Positions 15,901 through 23,175 are shown, counted from the first letter of the stretch. The stretch is 23,213 bases of DNA from Kiritimatiellia bacterium (GCA_016296065.1 JAEDKA010000058.1:1-23213), one strand, 5' to 3'. Numbers and translations: made by a program. Notes: generated from the sequence alone by a model not told the origin.

Positions 15901-16598
15901 TTGGCGAAAACCACCTAACCACTCAACCACCTAACCACCAAACTTTCTTCACCGGCAAGCCGATGGTAGAAGGACTTGGCCACGCCTTCTGGATGCGCAA
16001 CTATCGCGCAAACCTCGCGAAGTGGCAGACCGCCGATCCCATGGGCTATCCCGACGGGTGGAACCAGCTTGCGTACTGCGGGAATGAAGTCACGAGCGTG
16101 GTGGATTTGTGGGGGTGCGAGAAGCATGATCTTGATCCCAAGTTCGCGCAATATAATCCAAAGGGTCTCGATCCTTTGCACACACCGGTTAAAGGTTTGT
16201 ACTATAAGGTCGAGATTTCGGCGACGTGTTCTGGTGATTACGATTTAGTGATAACACATTCTATTTCAATTGCGGACGGTTCGAGTACGTCTTTTACTGC
16301 CCCGATGGACCATTGGCAAGGAGGTGATCTTCACATTTATGATGAGAATGCAACATTTTCGAATTTCAGGTGGGTTGAGAAAAATTTGAAGAACACTCCG
16401 CATTATATCGGCACTAATACAAAGAAAGTGACACACTCTTTTGATTTGGAATTGTGGTGTACGGTGACGGCGGACTACATGTATAAGATCAAGGATTCCA
16501 ATGGTACGGATGTTTGGTATGAAGGTGTAAAGGGCGTATGGGTAATTAAGTTGAACACAACTCCTATAGCCTTTTCATGTCAGCATAGTAAAGAGTAA
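12918..16598 (+). CDS. RHS/YD-repeat protein, copy B (complete)
   Basis: The protein is 1226 aa. The frame is open upstream to 12774, but that part overlaps the promoter module; ATG 12918 has AAGGAAA 7 nt upstream and a clear Sec signal (MKHIKKIALAFVVMAGLVTV, cleavage after AA near residue 23). Residues ~24-160 form an RHS N-terminal domain (ELVYESSSEKTGVFGFAWRS, WGEKVKFFPKNEKTP). YD repeats fill ~160-1000 and the core end is FFTGKPMVEGLGHAF then WQTADPMGYPDGWNQLAYCGN. The 160-residue tip is unrelated to copy A. The signal peptide implies export by Sec to the periplasm or beyond, unlike T6SS-loaded RHS proteins. Probable role: surface or secreted polymorphic effector. Confidence 0.93.
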   Translation: MKHIKKIALAFVVMAGLVTVAAERVDFSHSPLTAGRASLTETGYVEQRTIGVARMAPELTMPIELVYESSSEKTGVFGFAWRSPQLESSAVWEKDGMLWTSPWGEKVKFFPKNEKTPKDAVKIEVVEEAKKGRGYFAPYSEWEADVSSGKPEADGNWIIKGKKSLIGWSFSYSSGRLAKITAPTGRSADFSYDADGRLVAVSQDGTAFVSIAYDGALAKSVMVGGVTTTLSYESRKLEILPRTKDGKVAHPVRPQLVSVKRGSLDAVKFGYNGNYLASISQGAMRENIAFEKVDRTARITGDENFAYSYENGVSLRDKANRTAHYSYDAKNGVFSVSDFSGKKATIYYFMRYDVAYLGKVRKIVDGEEKDLVSYRYDAKSGNVTRVRDRFGNDRDFEYDAEGRLARASRRAHGERTVEPVAAFSYAKGREPVAVSLLNADGTSAVTTRISRDRQGNVTSVDDGRGKAEVSYNKSGFPVSVKDPIGNITKICYNTFNAPESVTDANGIVTKYAYNDAGLVTRMERLDGSEMLTSLVVSYDGAGRPVSYTDQDGLAKSFERDAFGKVLKERFPDGSECAYSYDALGRRTSVIDENGHEIRFGWGRFGLESRTTAAGQLTDYVRDDLGLVKEVVSKWNGSEDRHISSEYDEFGRLTYADYGNGEIERFAYDKWNRLAKHTRGKTEETYKYDHFGRLVEKKESGLTTTYTYDAWGNRLSRVTKNRKGEVVSKENRAYDKFGRLAETAAGFGSKVTYAYDSKGRLSRQVVDGSPIEYEYTKYGQLAGKYLGGKLNPDASVIYEYSKSGQIVARTANGVRQTYEYDRKGQLLAVKDSDGNAVERYAYDKAGNMLKKTVNGKTTTFAFDAANQLVSSTTDGVTTRYSYDAAGRLVREGSKTYRYGYLDKVLSVTDGDTKRTFTYHADGQLASVNCGDSSESFAWDGLALIQRGDEQFVNEPHVGGGNPVASSKGTSYFNDALGTTVGSKSNGKYSAAALTAFGENHLTTQPPNHQTFFTGKPMVEGLGHAFWMRNYRANLAKWQTADPMGYPDGWNQLAYCGNEVTSVVDLWGCEKHDLDPKFAQYNPKGLDPLHTPVKGLYYKVEISATCSGDYDLVITHSISIADGSSTSFTAPMDHWQGGDLHIYDENATFSNFRWVEKNLKNTPHYIGTNTKKVTHSFDLELWCTVTADYMYKIKDSNGTDVWYEGVKGVWVIKLNTTPIAFSCQHSKE
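15911..15943 (+). repeat. CCACCTAA-type low-complexity repeat inside RHS-B
   Basis: Same position and phase as 2826-2855, with one unit changed (ACTCAACC in place of ACCCAACC). Encodes LTTQPPNHQTFF just before the FTGK motif. Confidence 0.6.
16116..16595 (+). other. Variable C-terminal tip (CT) of RHS copy B
   Basis: The 160 residues after VVDLWG are unrelated to tip A. They are beta-rich by eye (YYKVEISATCSGDYDLVITH, THSFDLELWCTVTADYMYKI), with a linker (FAQYNPKGLDPLHTPVKG). The DNA is distinctly AT-richer than the core. No catalytic motif recognised. Candidate effector or ligand-binding tip, by position. Confidence 0.6.
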
Positions 16599-16614
16599 TG
16601 AAGGGAGTACGGAA

Positions 16615-17406
16615 ATGAAGTCTATAATATTTTGCTTTTTGACTGTTGCCATTGCGTCTTATGCAGAAGAAACTTCAAAAGACCATTTGGTTGGGTTGTT
16701 GGACGATTTGGAGCTGTCGAGATGGGATGTTCCTGCGCCAGAAATAGTGTTGCAGTCCAAGAAAAATGTCGCGGGGCCAACGAATGTGACGAATAAATCA
16801 TATTTGTCTGCAGAGTTGTCCGGCATGTCCGAGGGCAAGTGGAAGGTTCAGATGTATGAGACAATCAAGAAAGAAATGTATGTTCAAGACAAAAAAGGGA
16901 TGCGCTGGCTTGCTGAAAGCGCTTTGACTCCCCCAAAGCAGATATGCAACAGGCGGGTGCTTGTTGGGCTAAATGACAATGAAGTACGATACGATACAGC
17001 GATACATGTCGGCAGGAAGTATATATTGGCACAGTTGGAATATGCAGATTTGGACTTAATATTAGGCGGCGATAAGTATTTAGACGGGCCATATGTCAAG
17101 AAGAAAGTATATTTGGCGAGCGACGCGCGCAGTGTGGCCATAGCAATGAGCGTTGTTGGAGCGGCAATTGACACAGACAAGAAGAGTAGAGCACCGACAG
17201 TAACAATGTTTTTTGAGATCCAGGGCGATGAATTGATAGTTGCGGGTGAAAAATGCTCGACGGGCGACTTGATTTATTCGTTTGCAAATATCGACAGCGA
17301 AGGTAATCTGGTTGCTTATTTTGGTTTTGATGGTTATCATGCCGTAGTTAGATGCGACAAAGCGGACATCCTGCGTTACTCGGCGATTATTTCCAAGGGA
17401 CTTTAG
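16615..17406 (+). CDS. Exported protein coupled to RHS-B tip, unknown function
   Basis: The protein is 263 aa. AAGGGAG at 16601-16607, 7 nt before the ATG and only 3 nt after the RHS-B stop, implies coupling. Signal peptide: MKSIIFCFLTVAIASYA, cleavage before EETSKD. The mature protein is charged and mixed alpha/beta (VGRKYILAQLEYADLDLILGGDKY, FANIDSEGNLVAYFGFDGYH). It is not related to the partner of copy A. AT-rich like its tip, so tip and partner probably arrived together. As a candidate cognate immunity protein it would act in the envelope, where the Sec-exported RHS protein passes; this is inference. Confidence 0.8.
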   Translation: MKSIIFCFLTVAIASYAEETSKDHLVGLLDDLELSRWDVPAPEIVLQSKKNVAGPTNVTNKSYLSAELSGMSEGKWKVQMYETIKKEMYVQDKKGMRWLAESALTPPKQICNRRVLVGLNDNEVRYDTAIHVGRKYILAQLEYADLDLILGGDKYLDGPYVKKKVYLASDARSVAIAMSVVGAAIDTDKKSRAPTVTMFFEIQGDELIVAGEKCSTGDLIYSFANIDSEGNLVAYFGFDGYHAVVRCDKADILRYSAIISKGL

Positions 17407-17409
17407 ATT

Positions 17410-17514
17410 GTGGAATTCGTCGTCGGAGATGTGGCGCGCATGGGGTTCGGGTTTGCGAACCCCAACCATGCCGCCGCCGCGATCTGCGCGCTGTTCCCGT
17501 TCTGCTGGGGATGA
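17410..17514 (+). pseudogene. Fragment of Wzy/O-antigen-ligase-like gene (copy B)
   Basis: It begins 3 nt after the stop of the partner gene with GTG and encodes 34 residues (VEFVVGDVARMGFGFANPNH...FPFCWG) before TGA 17512-17514. It is collinear with 4634-4738. The 5' part differs between copies; from 17476 on they are identical. It has the same NPNH motif as the start of the longer ORF at 18016. Confidence 0.8.
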
Positions 17515-17636
17515 GGCGGCGCGCACACCTCTAGCGACCGCTTGCGCGGCGCACTTCGTTCGGGTGATACCAGCGCGCGCGCCCTACCATCCTTGCGAAA
17601 AAGTAAAGTGATTGCAAGGTTGTTGAAAGGTTGGTT

Positions 17637-17645
17637 TGGTATACT
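17637..17645 (+). promoter_or_regulatory. Extended -10 promoter of the HNH-like gene (copy B)
   Basis: TGG-TATACT, identical in sequence and position (36 nt before ATG 17682) to 4861-4869. Confidence 0.55.
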
Positions 17646-17681
17646 CCTTTGCAGTTAAACCTACACCTAAAAGGAGATACA

Positions 17682-17990
17682 ATGCAAGTACATAACATAA
17701 ACGGCACATCTGACAACGAATGCGTTTGCGGATCGTGGAAGAATCACTGGATAAAGTACAACGAGAAGGGACAGGAGTGGCCTGTTTTTTGTTCTGAGAA
17801 GGACTGCACGTGCGCTCCAACCGTTGGAGCACATGTCCAGAAGGAGATAGGCAAGGACATGTCATGGTTCATTATCCCGCTTTGCGCCAGGCATAACGGG
17901 CCGGAGTTCCATGGCAAGACTATTACGATTAGCGATAGTACGTCCTTTGCGTCTGCCAATCGCAGTGAAACATGTGAAAAGAGCAAATAG
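17682..17990 (+). CDS. Small Cys/His-rich HNH-like protein, copy B
   Basis: Encodes the same 102 residues as 4906-5214, with no nucleotide difference in the gene or its promoter. The candidate zinc or HNH ligands (C37, C42, C44, H51, C68, H71) are unchanged. Being identical inside an otherwise diverged duplication points to recent gene conversion or a recently moving cassette. Confidence 0.8.
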   Translation: MQVHNINGTSDNECVCGSWKNHWIKYNEKGQEWPVFCSEKDCTCAPTVGAHVQKEIGKDMSWFIIPLCARHNGPEFHGKTITISDSTSFASANRSETCEKSK

Positions 17991-18015
17991 CCGCGAATAG
18001 GCCTTGATCAGCGGA

Positions 18016-19626
18016 ATGGAATTCGTCGCAGGAGATGTGGTGAGGATGGGGTTCGGGTTCTTCAATCCGAATCACGCCGCGGCACTCATCTGCGCCGTGA
18101 TTCCATTCTGCTGGGGATGGCGCTACAAGTGGCGGTGGGTGGGATGGCTCATAGGCGCCGCGCTTTGCGTGATGCTCGCCATGACGTATTCGCGAACGGG
18201 CGTGCTCGTGCTGGTTTGTGAGATTGTTGCCTTGCTGTTGGACCACAAGACGTTTTCCTCTGGAATGATTGGCCGTGTAGAACGTGTAGAAACATGTAGA
18301 ACTTCTACACGATCTACATGTTCTACATGGTTAAACAAAATGCAAGGCCGAGGCGGCCTTGGCACAGCGGTGGTCGCAGTTGCGATTGCCGCATGGTGGA
18401 TGTGGCCGAGGCTGGCGTTGGACGGGGCGGTGATGAACCGGCCGAAAATCTGGCTTGCGGGGCTGAGGCTCTTTGCGGTGAATCCGCTTGGTGTCGGATT
18501 CGGGAAGTCGGGCGAGATCGCGTCTGCGTTCATGCTGCCGGATGGGATTACGGTGCGGACGCTTGTCAACTCGCATCTGACGCTCCTCGCGGAAATGGGC
18601 GCGCTCGTCGGGGGCGCGTGGTTCGCGTTCATCGCGCTGGCGCTTTGTGTCGGCTGGAGAATGCGGCGTACGTGGGTTGCATTTGCGGGGCTTGTGGTCT
18701 CGGCGTTCTCGGCTTCAATATTTGATTGGCATGTGCTGTTTGACTTCAAGGAGATGGGCGGATACGGAGCGGTGAACTTTGTGCTGGCGTGGGGGCTGTT
18801 CGGGGCGTTTGTCGTCATGGGTGTGGCGATGATTGGGGTGTGGGGGTGGGAGATTTTAACGCAGAGACGCAGGGGCGCAGAGAGGTTTTGGTTGAGTGGT
18901 GTGGAGAGTGCGCGTAGTAGGGAAGAGTCTTTGTCGCAGACGCCGCAGAAAAAGCGTCCGATTCCGATTGTCGTCGCCCCCCGTATGCAGTGGAACATTG
19001 ACGACACTGGGTCTATGCAGTTGCGCGGGCGACAATCGAAATCGTCCGCATCGTGTGAATGCGTGCATCCGGCCGCGAGCAAGACCGATTGTCGCCCGCA
19101 TGGACGAAGCAGCAGAGGCCCGCGAATGAGCGAGAGCCGCGGGGGCGACGACAATCGGGTCTTGATCGCAAACTGCGGACTCTGCGACACTCGCCTGCGT
19201 CGTTTCTTCGTGTTGGTAGGGCTGGCTGGTGTGGTGATTGGACTTTGCGCGGCGGTGGTGGGGTTTCGGTCGGATGCGACGCCGAGGGTGGAGGGGGAGT
19301 ATGTGGTTTGCGGACGGCGATGGAACGCCGTCCCTACCGTGCCGAGCGTCTACCGTGGCGAGGGATGGAGCCTCAAGTCGGTGGCGAAGCGATTTCCGGA
19401 TGGCGCGAGGTTCTGCATAAGGCCGGGAGTCCCCGCGAACGCGGAAGACGCAGGCGAAGTGTGGTTGTTTGGCGACGCGGCGGAGTCGGCCTGGCGCTTT
19501 CCCTCTGCGCGGCTTACGCTCGTCTCCCCGCCCGAGTTCTTCGACCCGCCGACAAACGCCGTCGTTCTACACGTTTCTACACGTTCTACACGGTTGATAA
19601 CAAACGCAGAGTCGCAGAGTCGCTGA
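18016..19626 (+). CDS. O-antigen ligase/polymerase-like membrane protein, 5'-truncated, copy B
   Basis: Same architecture as 5240-6787: FFNPNHAA, TYSRTG, NRPKIWLAGLRLF, NSHLTLLAEMGALVGG. The frame opens at a TTG (18004) with an internal ATG 18016 and no Shine-Dalgarno. The main difference is in the loop after the TYSRTG helix. Here a TGTAGAACG inverted repeat and an AAGGCC hairpin encode about 30 residues (RVERVETCRTSTRS, STWLNKMQGRGG), where copy A instead has a CCCTACC-type repeat. The later GCAGAG, nested-hairpin and TTCTACACG insertions are shared. Frame preservation despite different insertions suggests that coding was under selection at least until recently. Confidence 0.7.
   Translation: MEFVAGDVVRMGFGFFNPNHAAALICAVIPFCWGWRYKWRWVGWLIGAALCVMLAMTYSRTGVLVLVCEIVALLLDHKTFSSGMIGRVERVETCRTSTRSTCSTWLNKMQGRGGLGTAVVAVAIAAWWMWPRLALDGAVMNRPKIWLAGLRLFAVNPLGVGFGKSGEIASAFMLPDGITVRTLVNSHLTLLAEMGALVGGAWFAFIALALCVGWRMRRTWVAFAGLVVSAFSASIFDWHVLFDFKEMGGYGAVNFVLAWGLFGAFVVMGVAMIGVWGWEILTQRRRGAERFWLSGVESARSREESLSQTPQKKRPIPIVVAPRMQWNIDDTGSMQLRGRQSKSSASCECVHPAASKTDCRPHGRSSRGPRMSESRGGDDNRVLIANCGLCDTRLRRFFVLVGLAGVVIGLCAAVVGFRSDATPRVEGEYVVCGRRWNAVPTVPSVYRGEGWSLKSVAKRFPDGARFCIRPGVPANAEDAGEVWLFGDAAESAWRFPSARLTLVSPPEFFDPPTNAVVLHVSTRSTRLITNAESQSR
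18273..18330. repeat. TGTAGAACG inverted-repeat element inside Wzy-B
   Basis: Left arm with units GTGTAGAAC, GTGTAGAAA, CATGTAGAAC; right arm TTCTACACG, ATCTACATG, TTCTACATGG. The arms are imperfect reverse complements. Absent from copy A at this site. Same unit family as 6726-6754 and 19565-19593. Confidence 0.7.
18344..18360. repeat. AAGGCC hairpin inside Wzy-B
   Basis: AAGGCC-GAGGC-GGCCTT is a perfect 6-bp stem with a 5-nt loop, 13 nt after the TGTAGAACG element, and part of the copy-B-specific insertion. Confidence 0.5.
18860..18882 (+). repeat. GCAGAG-type tandem repeat within Wzy-B
   Basis: Same sequence and phase as 6021-6043, encoding TQRRRGAE. Confidence 0.7.
18964..19158. repeat. 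Nested inverted-repeat (REP/BIME-like) element inside Wzy-B
   Basis: Identical to 6125-6319: 18-nt outer arms (18964-18981 and 19141-19158) and 14-nt inner arms (19025-19038 and 19086-19099), all with the ATTGTCG core. Translated in frame. Confidence 0.8.
19312..19333. repeat. GGACGGCG hairpin repeat within Wzy-B
   Basis: Perfect 8-bp stem with a 6-nt loop, the same as 6473-6494. Confidence 0.6.
19565..19593 (+). repeat. TTCTACACG tandem repeat at 3' end of Wzy-B
   Basis: Three units of TTCTACACG type, as at 6726-6754, encoding VLHVSTRSTR. Confidence 0.65.
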
Positions 19627-19639
19627 GTGCGCAGAGGAG
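19605..19639 (+). repeat. GCAGAG repeat supplying stop of Wzy-B and SD of hydrolase B
   Basis: CGCAGAGT, CGCAGAGT, CGCTGAGT, then GCGCAGAGGAG. It contains the Wzy-B stop (19624-19626) and the AGAGGAG that precedes ATG 19644. Confidence 0.7.
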
Positions 19640-19643
19640 TAAT

Positions 19644-21242
19644 ATGAAGTGTTTGCTGTCGATATTTGTTTCTGCTCTTGCGGTGGCGGCCGCTTTCGCT
19701 GATGGCGCGGCGAGCGTCGAGTCCGTGACGGTCGCCACGAAGGCGCCGCACAACCAGGAGGCGACGTTCTGGTACCATGTTCCTGCGAAATACGACGCGA
19801 AGCGCAAGAAGCCGTATCCCGTGCTCGTCTACTTCGGCGGACGCAACTGCAAGGGGAAAGACGAGGCGTCGGGGAAGCTCGGCTGGTCCGACTGGGCTGA
19901 CGCGAACGGCGCATTCCTCGTATGCCCCGGTTTCCAGGACGACAACTACTGGTCGCCAGAAGCGTGGTCCGGCCAGGCTCTCCTCGATGCGCTTTCCGCA
20001 ATCAAGCGCAAGTACAGGATTGACGACTCCAAGATATGCTACTACGGGTACTCTGCCGGAAGCCAGGCGGCGAACCTCTTCCCCGCGTGGCGTCCGGCGC
20101 GCGCCCGCGCGTGGGTCAGCCACGCGTGCGGAGTCTTCCACGAGCCGAAGGCGACGATGCGCGGCGTTCCCGGGCTCGTCACGTGCGGCGACGCGGACTC
20201 AGCGCGCTATGTGATCAGCCGCTCGTTCGTCGAGAAGGCGCGGCGGCGCGGAATCGACATCATCTGGAAGTCGTTTCCGAACCATCCCCACGACGTCCCG
20301 CCGGACTCGCTCCGTCTTGCGCGCGCGTTTCTCTCTCACTGCCTCTCGGACTCCAAGGGCGGAGCCGTGTTCGTCGGCGACGATCAGGACGGGGTCTACT
20401 ATCCGGCGGAAAGCGCGGAGGCGGAGTTCGTCGCTCCGTCGGACCGTGTGAGGCTTCCGTCAAGCGCAGTCGCGGAGGCGTGGGGGAAGCCGGCGTTCAA
20501 GGCGGTCGAGCAGCCAGTCCCCGACGAGATCGTGCGCATTGCCGTCACTGGCGTGGAGTTCGTCTGCCGCGTTCCGCGAAAGTACGACGCCTCCTCGCGC
20601 GTAATCGTGCTCTTCGGTGGCCGTGGCTGGCCGGGTGCCAAGACGCTGAAGGAGTTCGGGTTTGGACAGCTTGCCGAACGCGAGCGGGCGTTTCTTGTTT
20701 CGCCGTCGTTCTCGAAGGGCGAGTACTGGAATCCCGATACGGGCACGGGGAAGAAGCTCGCCGCCGCGGTCAAGGAGTTGCAGAAGCGTTATGGGCTGAA
20801 GGCGGGCCCGCTTGTCCTCTACGGATATTCGGCGGGCGGACAGTGCGCGGCGCTCTTCGCGCAGTCCAGGGAGCTTTCGGTCGCCGCGTGGGGCGCGCAC
20901 GGATGCGGCGTGTATCCCGATGGCGTTGTCGCCGCGAAGGTGCCCGCGCTCGTCACCTGCGGGATTGGTGACGAAGACCGGCTGCGGATCAGCCGCTCGT
21001 TCGCCATGCGCTACAGGGGGCTGGGCGGCGCGCTCCTGTTCAAGCCGCTTTTGGGCGGACATGAGCTTGGCGACGACGCGAAGGCGATTGCGCGCGAGTG
21101 GCTGATGGCCGCGCTTGCGGGCGGCGAGTCGTGGATCTGGGGCGAGGACGACACGCTGCTGGTGAAGGAATTGGACGAAATCGAAGTCGATGTGAGGAAC
21201 CCACTTTACACGCGCCGTCTCACGGAGCTGTGGCAGAGGTGA
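19644..21242 (+). CDS. Secreted tandem alpha/beta-hydrolase (esterase-like), copy B
   Basis: The protein is 532 aa; the open frame continues upstream to 19059 but only overlaps the Wzy gene and its repeats, and the signal peptide and Shine-Dalgarno fix the start at 19644. Same two GYSAG domains as copy A (Ser137 and Ser396; His216 and His473 retained). It differs by scattered substitutions (YYGYSAGSQ preceded by KIC not KIF; VVAAKVPALVT; LLGGHELG). Long stretches, e.g. 20369-20868, are identical to copy A. It ends just before the promoter of the two-component genes. Both copies keep all catalytic candidates, so both are probably active. Confidence 0.85.
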   Translation: MKCLLSIFVSALAVAAAFADGAASVESVTVATKAPHNQEATFWYHVPAKYDAKRKKPYPVLVYFGGRNCKGKDEASGKLGWSDWADANGAFLVCPGFQDDNYWSPEAWSGQALLDALSAIKRKYRIDDSKICYYGYSAGSQAANLFPAWRPARARAWVSHACGVFHEPKATMRGVPGLVTCGDADSARYVISRSFVEKARRRGIDIIWKSFPNHPHDVPPDSLRLARAFLSHCLSDSKGGAVFVGDDQDGVYYPAESAEAEFVAPSDRVRLPSSAVAEAWGKPAFKAVEQPVPDEIVRIAVTGVEFVCRVPRKYDASSRVIVLFGGRGWPGAKTLKEFGFGQLAERERAFLVSPSFSKGEYWNPDTGTGKKLAAAVKELQKRYGLKAGPLVLYGYSAGGQCAALFAQSRELSVAAWGAHGCGVYPDGVVAAKVPALVTCGIGDEDRLRISRSFAMRYRGLGGALLFKPLLGGHELGDDAKAIAREWLMAALAGGESWIWGEDDTLLVKELDEIEVDVRNPLYTRRLTELWQR

Positions 21243-21262
21243 TGTCATGATGATGGAAATTT

Positions 21263-21271
21263 TGCTATAAT
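21263..21271 (+). promoter_or_regulatory. Extended -10 promoter of the response regulator, possibly leaderless
   Basis: TGC-TATAAT with TATAAT at 21266-21271. The ATG at 21279 starts 8 nt after the hexamer, about where transcription should begin, so the mRNA may be leaderless. No convincing -35 and no Shine-Dalgarno. Confidence 0.5.
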
Positions 21272-21278
21272 GAAAGAT

Positions 21279-21959
21279 ATGGAAACTAAAACCGCACTTG
21301 TTGCCGAAGACAACACAAAGCACTACGAGATGTACGCCGCGCTCCTGTCGGGGATGGGACTGCGCGTGGAGCGAGCTTGCGACGGAGTCGACGCACTCGC
21401 GATGGCCAAGGCCGGCAGATACGCGGTCGTCGTCCTCGACGTCAACCTTCCCCGCCTTGGCGGGCTTGAGGTGCTCAAGGCCGTCCGGCGAACGAAGCCG
21501 TATCTCCCGATAGTCGTCGTCAGCGAGTTCGTCGGCCCGGCGGCGGAGGCGGAATGCATCAACCTGGGCGCGGACGACTTCATCTCTAAGAGCTTCCACG
21601 AGAAGACGTTCCAGGCGCGTGTCGGGCGCGCCATCTGGCATGGCAGTCTCGTCGGGGAGGGCGCGAAGTTCCGATGTGGAGCGGTGCTCGTCGACGATTC
21701 GAGCCGCATGGTGTTCTACGATGGCAAGGTCGTCGAACTTTCGGAGAAGGAGTACAACATACTTCTGCCTCTCGTCAAGGCCCATGGGCGGCGCGTGGAC
21801 CCCGACGTTCTGGAGATGGCGGCGTGGGGCGATGTCAAGCGCATGTCCAAGCGCCTTGAGACGAAGATATCGTACATTCGCGACAAGTTCGAGAAGGTTG
21901 GCGCCCCGCGCGACCTGATAGACTCCAACAGGGGGATCGGATATGTTCTCAAGGAGTGA
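21279..21959 (+). CDS. OmpR/PhoB-type response regulator
   Basis: The protein is 226 aa from ATG 21279; an ATG at 21270 would add three residues but overlaps the -10. Receiver domain: acidic pair E-D in LVAEDN, phospho-acceptor Asp in VVLDVNLP, Ser in VVVSEF, Lys in FISKSF. The winged-helix output domain runs from FRCGAVLVDD through VELSEKEYNILLPLVKAHGRRVDPDVLEMAAWG to SNRGIGYVLKE. It has ELSEKEY where E-L-T-x-x-E-F is usual. The 3' end overlaps the kinase gene by 17 nt, so the two form an operon. It may control the neighbouring RHS/hydrolase loci, but the sequence does not prove that. Confidence 0.9.
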   Translation: METKTALVAEDNTKHYEMYAALLSGMGLRVERACDGVDALAMAKAGRYAVVVLDVNLPRLGGLEVLKAVRRTKPYLPIVVVSEFVGPAAEAECINLGADDFISKSFHEKTFQARVGRAIWHGSLVGEGAKFRCGAVLVDDSSRMVFYDGKVVELSEKEYNILLPLVKAHGRRVDPDVLEMAAWGDVKRMSKRLETKISYIRDKFEKVGAPRDLIDSNRGIGYVLKE

Positions 21960-22896
21960 CGGAAGCAGTTTCGGGAGAAGGCTGCGCCGCGCGGTGCTTG
22001 TTTTCGCCGTGCCCCTCGTCCTGGCGGCGCTCGCGGTCGGGCACTACCGGACCTGCGCCGCCGCGTGCCGAAGTGTGCGTCCGAGTCTTGCCGACGCCGA
22101 TGCGCAGCGGATCGTCGACTTCATGAAGGTGTCCGTCCAGACGTCGGCGCGGTACTTCTGGGGAAGTGCGGTGCTCGGGGCGGCACTGTTGATCGTCGCC
22201 CTGCGCATGGCCCGCCGCCAGGCGGAGCTCGGAGACGAGATGGAGGGGCTTGTGCGCAACACGCTGCACCGGCTGTCCCATTCGCTCTCCGCGATACGGG
22301 AGGAGGCGGGCGGCATTCGGAGTGGGCGCATGGTGTCGACAGAGACAGCCGCAGCCATAGAGACGCTTAGCGGCAAGGAAGCCGAGATGATATCCGCATA
22401 CATGCTGCTCGTGAAGGGCTTCGCGGGTTTCGACGAGTCGAATGCGGAGCCGGTAAACCTCTCGGCGGTGGCGTGCAGGGTTGTCGCGGACGCGAAGGTT
22501 CGCGAGAAGAAGGACGTTGAGATACGGTGTTCCGTCCCCGAGAAGGACGTATTCGTCCGTGCCCATCCGTACCTTGTCGGAGAGGTAGTCGGAAACCTCG
22601 TAGACAATGCCGTTAAGTACACGGACGGCGGGAGCGTGTCCGTTGCTGTGGAGAGCGCGGGGTGCTACGCCCGGCTGATCGTCTCCGACACGGGGCGCGG
22701 CATACCCCGCGGGGAGCAGAAGTCCGTCTTCCGCAGGTTCTACCGTGCGTCGAACGCCGGAGACAGGGTTGGCTCGGGGCTCGGTCTCGCGACTGTGCGA
22801 GAGATTGTCGAGTCCCGCTACGGAGGGAAGGTCTCGCTTAGCTCCGCGCCCAGCATGGGCTCGACGTTCACGGTCACATTCCCGCGCAGCCTCTGA
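21943..22896 (+). CDS. Sensor histidine kinase with short periplasmic loop
   Basis: The protein is 317 aa; the ATG overlaps the end of the response regulator, with AGGGGG 7 nt upstream. Two membrane helices (about 16-34 and 73-89) enclose a loop of only about 38 residues. There is no clear HAMP domain. The candidate phospho-His is H113 in LSHSLSAIREEAGG, an atypical H-box lacking the usual E/D-x-x-x-P. The ATPase domain is complete: N-box VVGNLVDNAVKYT (N222), G1 DTGRGIP (249-254), F-box FRRFYRA, G2 GSGLGLAT (277-284). Cognate to the preceding regulator by overlap. Confidence 0.9.
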   Translation: MFSRSDGSSFGRRLRRAVLVFAVPLVLAALAVGHYRTCAAACRSVRPSLADADAQRIVDFMKVSVQTSARYFWGSAVLGAALLIVALRMARRQAELGDEMEGLVRNTLHRLSHSLSAIREEAGGIRSGRMVSTETAAAIETLSGKEAEMISAYMLLVKGFAGFDESNAEPVNLSAVACRVVADAKVREKKDVEIRCSVPEKDVFVRAHPYLVGEVVGNLVDNAVKYTDGGSVSVAVESAGCYARLIVSDTGRGIPRGEQKSVFRRFYRASNAGDRVGSGLGLATVREIVESRYGGKVSLSSAPSMGSTFTVTFPRSL

Positions 22897-22920
22897 ACAG
22901 CTTTTGGTTCTGTGGCTCGT

Positions 22921-22956
22921 GCGCGGAACGCGCCGTATGGAGGCGGCAAGGCCTCC
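22921..22956. repeat. Two tandem hairpins after the kinase gene
   Basis: GCGCG-GAA-CGCGC (22921-22933) and GGAGGC-GGCAAG-GCCTCC (22939-22956). No T-run follows, so a rho-independent terminator is not supported. They separate the kinase gene from the repeated promoter module. Confidence 0.4.
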
Positions 22957-23083
22957 GCAAGTATACGCGAAGTATACGTTTGCGAGAAAAACGGCCTTGA
23001 AGTATACGTTTGCGTATACTTCGCGGATAATCTGCGTTTTCATGGCTTCGGCTGCGTGGAAAATGTGGTATACTTTGCGCCGT
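22954..23083 (+). promoter_or_regulatory. Second copy of the 130-bp promoter/operator module
   Basis: Matches 12761-12890 with three mismatches. It keeps the two AAGTATACGTTTGCG units, the inverted GTATACTTCGCGG and the extended -10 TGG-TATACT (23066-23074). It would drive transcription to the right into 23110 and beyond. There is no RHS gene start in the 130 nt left in the window. Confidence 0.75.
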
Positions 23084-23109
23084 ATGCAAACGCAACAAGG
23101 AACGGCAAT

Positions 23110-23175
23110 ATGAAGTTCATAAAGACATATCCCTCGGCGTCTGCCACACGGCCCGGAGCCAAGGATTCCAAATGA
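23110..23175 (+). CDS. Tiny ORF (21 aa) behind the RHS-type promoter
   Basis: AAGGAA lies 7 nt before the ATG. It begins MKFIK, like MKHIK of RHS-B, then diverges to TYPSASATRPGAKDSK and stops. Its TGA overlaps a following ATG (ATGA), opening a six-codon frame MIEFSR (23172-23192). It could be a leader peptide, a truncated gene start after recombination, or chance. Nothing else is visible to the window end. Confidence 0.3.
   Translation: MKFIKTYPSASATRPGAKDSK

Noticed and set aside
19059..19643. In-frame upstream extension of hydrolase B (total 727 codons)
   Set aside because: It overlaps the Wzy-like gene and its repeats in another frame; the signal peptide and SD begin at 19644, and copy A lacks a matching start.
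20460..21785. Minus-strand open frame of 441 codons opposite hydrolase B and the response regulator
   Set aside because: It spans two well-supported plus-strand genes and gives an Arg-rich product with no family features.
22921..22956. Rho-independent terminator after the histidine kinase
   Set aside because: Stems are present but there is no T-rich tract on either strand next to them.
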